NCBI GenBank assembly: GCA_041650255.1
Contig: JBAZLL010000013.1
Location: 1-16,033 of the forward strand
Length of the DNA: 16,033 nucleotides
Direction: 5' to 3'
From: 1-14-0-10-45-29 sp041650255
Lineage (GTDB): Archaea; Micrarchaeota; Micrarchaeia; Anstonellales; Anstonellaceae
Position numbers and translations under genes: made by a program. Below, piece after piece: positions 9,117 to 15,004 of the stretch (position 1 is its first letter; each line of letters starts with the position of its first letter). The notes under the pieces are model-generated. The model was not told the origin of the DNA, ran no database searches, and saw nothing but the letters and a program-made list of their open reading frames with translations.

Positions 9117-9128
9117 ACAAAATCACTT

Positions 9129-11675
9129 CTATGTTTTTGTGCCATTTGAGCCTCCTCCGATAAACACAATGCCTGAGAGGAACGCAATGCAAAGCACAAG
9201 CAGGTTAACAAACCCGAAGAAAATTATGAATGACGCGGAGAAAAATGTGGATGCAAAAGTTCCTGTTAGCGTCGGATCCGCAGTCCGCAATAAAATATTG
9301 TATATGAGCAGGAGAATGGCGTTAAGCACTCCCAACCCCAAGCTTGCAAATGTGACTGTCAATGTCGCCTTTCCAAAACCTTTTGTCGCCGAAGTAAAGA
9401 ACAGCAAAAGGCTGAACGGGAAGAAGAGAATCATCCCGATAACTGTGATATATCTTGCGAGCAATATCAAATACGACATGTTAAGAAAAGGCAACACTAG
9501 CTTTAACATTTCATAATTTTCAACAACAAATTCAGTTGAAAGTGTTGCCTGTGAAAGCGTTGATGCTGCGTCTGTTCCGGCAATCCATGTGGACACCGAA
9601 TTCACCGCCGAAATAGTATCCTGCACTATTGAAAACGACGCATACACAAATATTACGAATACAATCAGCCACACATATTGCCTTAGTGCCTCGGAGCGTT
9701 TTTGCGGGTTGAAAATATTGAGTATAAGATAAAGCGAATTGAAGGCCCACGCCACCCTAAACAGCGCGAGCGAAATAAGCACCATATTCACATATGCCGA
9801 CCGATATGGTGTAATATCAGGATTTGCAACTATGAGCGGGGCTATGCTTGCAACAAGAATAGATGCAGTCCGTCTCATCGCGTTAAACTCCGTCGCCATT
9901 CTAAAACTTTCGGAGCATTCACCCAAATGGCGCACTGCATTGTCAAAATCGTAATTTTTGCACGCATCAAGTGTTGCCTGAACATCTGTCTGGCTTCCGA
10001 CATCTGCCTGCGCGTAGGAATGAGCGCAAAGTGCAAATATCATAAGCATCGGCAATAAAGCCCAAGCTGCTTTGGATCGCTTGCCCCTTAACCAAATCAT
10101 CAAGGAACTAACAATGAGTACTATTAAAAATATTGGGGCTGCCTGCCCGACGAGATCCCATATTTGCAGTTTTCCATCCGAGCTTGTGCCTTTTCCGGGC
10201 AAAAACACAACATCCGATGCGCTTGCGACTGATTCCGACTCCATTACTTTTGCAACAACTGTTTGCGTGGATTCAAACTGTTCAACCTTTATCTGGGCAA
10301 CGCCGTTAATGTCCGTTGCCTTTATCTGCGGGCTAATGGCCCCTGAAAATTCAACAAGCATTCCTTCAATCGGAGTTCCGAGTTGGTCGGTCACATTCGC
10401 GCGAATTATCGCCTCTCCCGCGGAAATATTTGTTATCGCAAGGGTAAGCTTTGCATTTGAGCGCTCGGTTGTGCACGCATCCTTTATCTCCCTTATTCCA
10501 AACGGCGTGTACATCAAAAATTCACAGTCCGATTCTCTCACGTCAGGAGTTTCAACATACAATTTGTACTTTATGTCTGCGTAATAATTTTTATCATCCT
10601 CGCTCTCGTTGATTGATGTGATATGGAGCGTTCCGCTTTTTGATGGGGAAGATATGAGATTGATTTGCAATACTGGATAAATTTCTCCCCGTTTGGTAAT
10701 TTTAAGCTCGTTTTTTGTGAGCATAAAACTTTGCCCCTTAACCGTGAGCTTGTAAAAAAGAAAATCTTTTGGCAATGTGAGTTTTGCAATCCCGTTTGCA
10801 AATCCCCTTTTTGGCACTGCCAATTTATTGTCATAAGAAAAATCATCGGAATATCTTTTTACCGGGATAGAAATTGACATATTCAGGCTATCCTGCGCAT
10901 TTTTTGTGAAATTGTACCTGCACACCTGCGTAATCGTGCAGTTTGCCTTGATGCATACTGTATCGTTTTGCCACAACGATATATTTTGCAAATAGCCTCC
11001 TTTTGCATAAAACGTTATGGTCATGTTCTCTTTTTGCCCCGGTGCAAGCATGCTTGAGAAAGGTATTATCTGGCTGTCGGTTTCAAAGCTTCCAATTCTT
11101 GTGCTAATGTTGTATTCGTACCCGTTTATCTTGTATTGTTGCGCGCAAATGCTTTCATTCTGCGGATTCGGCACGACAAATTCAAGGTTTGAATTTATCA
11201 AAAGCATCGCCTGATTGGGAACGTAAAAGTATTTGCCCTGCTCATCATACGCCGACGGATATATTTCAATCATTCTTCCCCACGCGTTTTTAAGCGAGCC
11301 ATTCTCGCCCCATTTTCCGTCGGTTTCGTTCAAATAAATCAGTGTTGTGTTATCGTAATATCTTTCAATGGGCAATTTTGAATTCCAGAACCGCACCCAA
11401 TCCTGATTTTCATCAGGATAAAGCCGCCGGATAATTCCAAGTGTTATACTATCCTGTGCGGAGTCCGGGACTTTTTGCAAAATGTTGCAGGTGCTATTGT
11501 CATCCCGATAAAAAAACGAGCAATTCAGGGGAACCGGGTTTGGCGCCCTCGGCGCTTGATAATCGGACGCATATACATAATCCGTGTACGTCCCGGGCAG
11601 TTTTGCATTTATAGCCGGTGTAAAAAGCAGAAGAAAAACAGAAAATGCTAATACGGCTTTTAGGCCTGTTCGCAT
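9129..11675 (-). CDS. Secreted-domain plus polytopic VirB6/TrbL/CedA-like membrane protein
   Basis: An 848-residue protein, likely the membrane channel or platform of the apparatus. Residues 1-24 form a signal peptide (ends AINA). Residues ~25-505 are extracytoplasmic with several sequons and cysteines, including an Ig-like/Big_1-type stretch at ~410-490. A membrane helix at ~510-531 is followed by R-G-K-R-S-K and then a second signal-peptide-like segment at ~536-556 ending SYAQA. The rest has about six further helices (roughly 604-618, 628-652, 667-685, 728-762, 770-796, 806-838) and a short tail, resembling VirB6/TrbL or CedA in topology; I see no diagnostic sequence motif. The ATG abuts the TAG of the upstream gene (11676-11678), indicating translational coupling. 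A partial ribosome-binding site (GTGGTAT) lies within that gene's end. Function is inferred from topology and context. Confidence 0.75.
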   Translation of the reverse strand: MRTGLKAVLAFSVFLLLFTPAINAKLPGTYTDYVYASDYQAPRAPNPVPLNCSFFYRDDNSTCNILQKVPDSAQDSITLGIIRRLYPDENQDWVRFWNSKLPIERYYDNTTLIYLNETDGKWGENGSLKNAWGRMIEIYPSAYDEQGKYFYVPNQAMLLINSNLEFVVPNPQNESICAQQYKINGYEYNISTRIGSFETDSQIIPFSSMLAPGQKENMTITFYAKGGYLQNISLWQNDTVCIKANCTITQVCRYNFTKNAQDSLNMSISIPVKRYSDDFSYDNKLAVPKRGFANGIAKLTLPKDFLFYKLTVKGQSFMLTKNELKITKRGEIYPVLQINLISSPSKSGTLHITSINESEDDKNYYADIKYKLYVETPDVRESDCEFLMYTPFGIREIKDACTTERSNAKLTLAITNISAGEAIIRANVTDQLGTPIEGMLVEFSGAISPQIKATDINGVAQIKVEQFESTQTVVAKVMESESVASASDVVFLPGKGTSSDGKLQIWDLVGQAAPIFLIVLIVSSLMIWLRGKRSKAAWALLPMLMIFALCAHSYAQADVGSQTDVQATLDACKNYDFDNAVRHLGECSESFRMATEFNAMRRTASILVASIAPLIVANPDITPYRSAYVNMVLISLALFRVAWAFNSLYLILNIFNPQKRSEALRQYVWLIVFVIFVYASFSIVQDTISAVNSVSTWIAGTDAASTLSQATLSTEFVVENYEMLKLVLPFLNMSYLILLARYITVIGMILFFPFSLLLFFTSATKGFGKATLTVTFASLGLGVLNAILLLIYNILLRTADPTLTGTFASTFFSASFIIFFGFVNLLVLCIAFLSGIVFIGGGSNGTKT

Positions 11676-11867
11676 CTATACCACGCTGATTGGCAGATTC
11701 GTGAGCGCGGCCGCAAGCAATGTAACAAGAAACGCAATCGTCCCATTATACCTTACCGATGGTTCCGGATATGCAATCATCGCAAGCGAAACAAGCATGA
11801 CAATTACCAATAGAATGTTTGTGAGCGCATTCAGATTTGTTATCAGGCTTGTTAGAATTTCCACCAT
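11676..11867 (-). CDS. 63-residue two-helix membrane miniprotein (pilin/CedA-accessory candidate)
   Basis: A very short protein that is almost entirely two membrane helices: about residues 16-33 (ILLVIVMLVSLAMIAY) and 42-60 (TIAFLVTLLAAALTNL), joined by a P-E-P-S-V-R-Y-N-G loop. There is no cleavable signal peptide. The ATG is preceded by GTGGGGTAAATAAA, which gives a usable ribosome-binding site. It starts 30 bases after the upstream pilin-like gene and its stop touches the start of the 848-residue gene, so it is clearly part of the operon. Two-helix small subunits are typical of conjugative pilins (VirB2/TrbC) and of CedA1/CedA2 of the Sulfolobales Ced system. Which role it plays cannot be decided from sequence alone. 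Confidence 0.7.
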   Translation of the reverse strand: MVEILTSLITNLNALTNILLVIVMLVSLAMIAYPEPSVRYNGTIAFLVTLLAAALTNLPISVV

Positions 11868-11897
11868 TTTATTTACCCCACGCCTTGATTTTTCCCT

Positions 11898-12263
11898 CTA
11901 AAGCCCGCATATTGTGGTGCCCATAAAGAACTTCAATGCCTGCATACCGATAATGTAGAGCACCATTGCCGCTATCGAGCCCATAATCATCTTTGAGCCG
12001 TAATTTCTCCACTCGGGAAATGCCGCTCCCGAAATTGCCGCAACTCCCGTGAGAAAAACAAGGAGCACGATTAGAAACATTCCCTTTAGCACCCACTCGC
12101 GAACGAATATACATACCTTTGAATTTTCGCTCCAAGGACTGTCAAATTGTCCCGAACCCGTTGTAAGCATTATCGTGGTATTCGCGGTGTTGTTTTGCGC
12201 CTGCGCCATTAAAGATGGCAAAATCAGCAACATCGCCGCCAACGCAAGAGTTAGAAATTTCAT
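11898..12263 (-). CDS. VirB2/TrbC/CedA1-like pilin candidate with signal peptide
   Basis: A 121-residue protein when started at the ATG at 12263, which follows GGGGGATAAA. That start puts a classical signal peptide at the N terminus (MKFLTLALAAMLLILPSLMA, cleavage near AQA). An ATG at 12275 adds four residues and is also possible. An in-frame ATG at 12377 is rejected because it lies beyond the promoter. The mature part has a short polar segment with sequons, then two helices: GMFLIVLLVFLTGVAAISGA and MIMGSIAAMVLYIIGMQALK, linked by F-P-E-W-R-N-Y-G. Two cysteines (K-V-C before helix 1, T-I-C-G-L at the C terminus) could form a disulfide. Signal peptide plus two helices is the VirB2/TrbC pilin plan. 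It is the first gene of the operon, as expected for an abundant pilus subunit. Confidence 0.75.
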   Translation of the reverse strand: MKFLTLALAAMLLILPSLMAQAQNNTANTTIMLTTGSGQFDSPWSENSKVCIFVREWVLKGMFLIVLLVFLTGVAAISGAAFPEWRNYGSKMIMGSIAAMVLYIIGMQALKFFMGTTICGL

Positions 12264-12311
12264 TTTATCCCCCATTTTTCCCTTACCTTTCTTGTGCTCT
12301 AAACTCGTGGT

Positions 12312-12327
12312 ACATATATAAATATGT
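12312..12327. promoter_or_regulatory. Shared divergent TATA element between T4SS-like operon and tatD
   Basis: ACATATATAAATATGT has perfect 6-bp inverted arms (ACATAT/ATATGT) around a 4-base centre. Read on the plus strand it gives TATATAAA centred about 27 bases before the ATG at 12346, the right distance for a leaderless tatD transcript. Read on the minus strand it gives TTTATATA, which would place initiation near 12292 and leave a ~29-base leader with a ribosome-binding site before the pilin ATG at 12263. The same element may thus serve both directions. Confidence 0.65.
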
Positions 12328-12345
12328 CTCATGGATAGCTGTTTT

Positions 12346-13086
12346 ATGGATATTTCAAACCTGTTTGATGCACACACTCATTTTCATGAAGGAATGGATG
12401 AGGGGCATTCATTCGTCCTTTCCGGCTATTCTTTTAAATCAAACATGCTTGCAATGCAAAAAGTTGCAAATTTGAAAAATGCCTATTTCTCGCTCGGATT
12501 GGGTCCGCAGGAAATTCAGCGCTCCGATATTTATCCAGATCTGCAAAAATCCATTGACGAAATAATTTCGCAAATGAATTTTGCCTCAAAAGATTCTTCT
12601 CTTTCAAAAAAATTTGTTGCAATAGGCGAAGTCGGACTTGATTCGCATTGGGGAAAAAGTACAGAGCACAAAGAGCGGCAGTTTGAGGCGTTTGAGAAAA
12701 TGATTTCCATCTCAAAAAAATTAAACAAGCCGCTTGTGATTCATTCCCGCGACGCGGAAAAGGAATGCATACAACAGCTTCATGCCGCCGATTGCAAAAA
12801 AGTGATGATGCACTGTTTTGGCGGCAAATTTTCAGATGCAAAAATCTGCGCCGACGCAGGCTGGCTGATTTCAATTGCACCGCAAAAAAATTCGCAGAGA
12901 AAAAAAATAATCAAATCTTTGCCCCTTGAAAGTTTGGTGGTGGAATCGGATGCGCCCTATATTGCGAAAACTAGTGCGGCGGGTGCAAGACTGGGTGCAA
13001 AAATGATTGCAGAATATCGGCAAATTTCTGAGCAGGAAGCGTCCGATGCGACCTTTGCAAACGCGAAAAGGCTGTTTGGCATTTGA
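12346..13086 (+). CDS. tatD: TatD-family metal-dependent hydrolase (DNase)
   Basis: A 246-residue amidohydrolase-fold protein, slightly shorter than the usual ~260. All family metal-ligand motifs are present: D8-A-H10-T-H12 (HxH), G-E95-V-G-L-D, V-I-H133-S-R-D, M-H156-C-F-G-G and E-S-D202-A-P-Y. Characterised TatD proteins are Mg-dependent 3'-5' exonucleases acting on DNA; archaeal members are mostly uncharacterised. An in-frame ATG lies 15 bases upstream at 12331, but the 12346 start puts D-A-H-T-H at the normal distance from the N terminus and fits leaderless transcription from the TATA element ~27 bases upstream. It diverges from the T4SS-like operon, which may be coincidence or a link to DNA processing. 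Confidence 0.9.
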   Translation: MDISNLFDAHTHFHEGMDEGHSFVLSGYSFKSNMLAMQKVANLKNAYFSLGLGPQEIQRSDIYPDLQKSIDEIISQMNFASKDSSLSKKFVAIGEVGLDSHWGKSTEHKERQFEAFEKMISISKKLNKPLVIHSRDAEKECIQQLHAADCKKVMMHCFGGKFSDAKICADAGWLISIAPQKNSQRKKIIKSLPLESLVVESDAPYIAKTSAAGARLGAKMIAEYRQISEQEASDATFANAKRLFGI

Positions 13087-13135
13087 TTGGGTACAGCCTT
13101 TGCAAAACAACTCATAATTTTATCCATAATACTTC

Positions 13136-13144
13136 TTTTTTAAG
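13136..13144 (+). promoter_or_regulatory. TATA-like element for the NYN gene
   Basis: The T-rich/AAG element TTTTTTAAG is centred about 26 bases before the ATG at 13166, the normal archaeal TATA-to-start distance for a leaderless mRNA. No ribosome-binding site precedes this ATG, consistent with that. Confidence 0.4.
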
Positions 13145-13165
13145 TTTGAAATTCACTATATTTTC

Positions 13166-13642
13166 ATGCCTGACGACCTTTTGGAAAAAATAAAGGAGCT
13201 TATGAAAAAGCAGCCCAAGCCAAGACCGAATAAAAACATCGCTCTAATGGTGGACGGTCCAAATGTCATACGCCGGGACGTTCGTCTTGATTTGATGAAA
13301 GTAAAAACAGAAGTTGAAAAATTCGGAAATATCAAAGTGGCAAAACTTTTTCTGGACCAATATGCATCCGACAAACTCATTGAAGCTGTTACAAATCAGG
13401 GCTACGAGCCAGTCATCACAACCGGCGATGTGGATGTCACAATGGCGGTGGAATCCATCTGCCAAGTGTACAATCCAAACATTCAAGTCATCGCGCTAAT
13501 GACTCGCGACATTGATTTTCGCCCCGTGCTTGTGAAGGCAAAAGAGCTTGGAAAAGAAACAATAGTAATCGGCGCAGAGCCGGGTTTTTCCGCCGCACTA
13601 AAGCATACTGCGGACCATGTGATAATGGCGGATTCAAAATAG
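13166..13642 (+). CDS. NYN (PIN-like) domain protein, TIGR00288/LabA-like
   Basis: A 158-residue protein consisting of a short charged N terminus (K-K-Q-P-K-P-R-P) and one NYN domain, a relative of PIN/FEN-type nucleases. Acidic residues sit where the metal site is expected: D30 in V-D-G-P-N, D88 and D90 in G-D-V-D-V, and D115 and D117 in T-R-D-I-D-F. G-A-E-P-G-F-S near the C terminus is also characteristic of the archaeal family. Length matches the family. NYN proteins are predicted or shown RNases in several systems, but the target of this archaeal group is not known to me. It follows tatD by 79 bases with its own apparent promoter, so it is probably not in a strict operon with it. Confidence 0.85.
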   Translation: MPDDLLEKIKELMKKQPKPRPNKNIALMVDGPNVIRRDVRLDLMKVKTEVEKFGNIKVAKLFLDQYASDKLIEAVTNQGYEPVITTGDVDVTMAVESICQVYNPNIQVIALMTRDIDFRPVLVKAKELGKETIVIGAEPGFSAALKHTADHVIMADSK

Positions 13643-13665
13643 AACAAAATAAATTTTGCATTTAA

Positions 13666-13748
13666 TTTTTTTGGCATTTGGTTTTTTTCCCCAGTTGATT
13701 TTTCAAACTATTTTTTTGTGATTTATTTTTTTGCGGCAATCGTTTTTT
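13666..13748 (+). terminator. Cluster of oligo-T tracts after the NYN gene
   Basis: Six T-runs of 5-7 bases occur at 13666-13672, 13682-13688, 13699-13703, 13711-13717, 13726-13732 and 13743-13748. No convincing hairpin is present. Multiple T-tracts downstream of a stop are the expected form of an archaeal intrinsic terminator. The 155-base gap before the next gene otherwise holds only the promoter elements of that gene. Confidence 0.6.
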
Positions 13749-13756
13749 GGATTAAG

Positions 13757-13791
13757 TTTAAAAGCTACCTATCTGTTTTCTCACTTGAGGG
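13757..13791 (+). promoter_or_regulatory. TATA-like element and ribosome-binding site of the glycosyltransferase gene
   Basis: TTTAAAAG (13757-13764) is a TATA candidate. GAGGG (13787-13791) lies 6 bases before GTG at 13798 and decides for that codon over the overlapping TTG at 13795. Confidence 0.45.
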
Positions 13792-13797
13792 TTTTTG

Positions 13798-14967
13798 GTG
13801 CGAATAGCAATGCTAGGCTGGGAATTCCCACCCTTTGTTTCCGGGGGATTGGGTGTTCACTGCTACGAACTTACCGTGCGCCTTGCAAATATGGGCAACG
13901 ACATAGATTTCTTCATGCCCTCCTGTTCCCAAAAGCTTGTGAGTCCGCACGAGAAAATTCGGCTCATTGAAGTTGCGCCAACCACTTTGCGCCCCTATTT
14001 TTCATTTACAAAAAAGGGGAGAATGGCAACTTACGGGCAAAATTTGCTTGATGCGGTTGACACATATGCAAAAATGGCGGCAAAACTTGTTTCGGAAGAG
14101 CATTACAAACAGCCCTATGACATAGTGCACGCGCACGACTGGCTGTGTGCAAAAGCAGGTTTCTATTCAAAAAATGCAATCAACAAGCCCTTTGTGCAAA
14201 CAATTCATTCAACAGAATACGATCGCACTTCCTCTCCGTGGGAAGTAATTTTGAACATTGAAAAAGATGCGGTGAAAAATCCAAACCTCATAATCGCGGT
14301 TTCAAAACGAACATCCGAGCAAATAAAGCGCCTTGGCGCGGATGAGAAAAAAATTCGTGTTGTGTACAACGGAGTTGACGCGAACAAATACAAATTCTCC
14401 AAAATCCACTCGCTTGTAAATTCTCTCAAAGACAAGAAGAAAGTTCTTTTCTTAGGTCGGCTCACCGAGCAAAAAGGTCCCGTGCAGTTTTTGCATGCGG
14501 CGAAAAAAGTTCTTGAAAAAGAGCCTAACACAATGTTTTTTATCGCCGGCACAGGAGAGCTTATGCCGCTTCTGATAAATCTTTCAATACAGATCGGGCT
14601 TGAAAAGCACGTGAAATTTTTGGGCTTTTTGCCTGATGATGAGCAGAAAAAAATATACTCTGCGTGTGATGTATATGTAATGCCCTCCACCTCCGAGCCG
14701 TTTGGAATAGTCGCGCTTGAGGCAATGGCTTCCGGCACTCCCGTAATCATCAGCAAAACTTCCGGAGTTTCCGAAGTAGTGAAGTCGGCGCTTCGCGTGG
14801 ACTTTTGGGACATAAACGGCATGGCGCAAAAAATAATCTCCGTTCTAAGATATCATCCACTACGCAATGCGATGGTGGATATGTCCGAGGAGGATTTGAA
14901 ATTGCTCACTTGGGAAAACACCGCGCAAAAAACATTTGAAGTTTACAAGGAAGCTTTAAGTAAATAG
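13798..14967 (+). CDS. Glycogen synthase-like GT-B glycosyltransferase (GT4/GT5 type)
   Basis: A 389-residue retaining glycosyltransferase, likely transferring glucose from a nucleotide sugar to an alpha-glucan. The N-terminal domain has M-L-G-W-E-F-P-P with S-G-G-L-G, which resembles the starch/glycogen synthase donor loop, then H-A-H-D-W. The C-terminal domain has V-V-Y-N-G-V-D, F-L-G-R-L-T-E-Q-K-G, I-A-G-T-G-E and the E300-P-F-G-I-V-A-L-E308 motif (E-x7-E) that contacts the nucleotide sugar. GTG at 13798 is chosen because GAGGG precedes it and the protein then starts M-R-I-A-M-L-G-W; a TTG one codon earlier is the alternative. The GH57 gene follows after 37 bases, a pairing common in archaea and fitting storage polysaccharide metabolism. 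A role in making surface glycans is possible but less supported. Confidence 0.85.
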   Translation: MRIAMLGWEFPPFVSGGLGVHCYELTVRLANMGNDIDFFMPSCSQKLVSPHEKIRLIEVAPTTLRPYFSFTKKGRMATYGQNLLDAVDTYAKMAAKLVSEEHYKQPYDIVHAHDWLCAKAGFYSKNAINKPFVQTIHSTEYDRTSSPWEVILNIEKDAVKNPNLIIAVSKRTSEQIKRLGADEKKIRVVYNGVDANKYKFSKIHSLVNSLKDKKKVLFLGRLTEQKGPVQFLHAAKKVLEKEPNTMFFIAGTGELMPLLINLSIQIGLEKHVKFLGFLPDDEQKKIYSACDVYVMPSTSEPFGIVALEAMASGTPVIISKTSGVSEVVKSALRVDFWDINGMAQKIISVLRYHPLRNAMVDMSEEDLKLLTWENTAQKTFEVYKEALSK

Positions 14968-15004
14968 CATGCATTCTGTAATCTGGAAAGTTTGGGGTAA
15001 ATAA

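Noticed and set aside
9004..9516. 170-codon plus-strand frame across the VirB4/polytopic-protein junction
   Set aside because: Antisense of two real genes; no promoter and no family resemblance.
10072..10584. 170-codon plus-strand frame opposite the 848-residue gene
   Set aside because: Serine-rich antisense shadow of membrane and Ig-like coding sequence.
11869..12135. 88-codon minus-strand frame overlapping the pilin-like gene
   Set aside because: Different frame of the pilin gene; no hydrophobic segment or motif, whereas the pilin frame has a signal peptide and two helices.
12264..12377. N-terminal extension of the pilin-like gene to an ATG at 12377
   Set aside because: It would put the signal peptide 38 residues inside the protein and start translation upstream of the TATA element.
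14205..14822. 205-codon minus-strand frame opposite the glycosyltransferase
   Set aside because: Antisense shadow; the plus frame has a full set of GT-B motifs.
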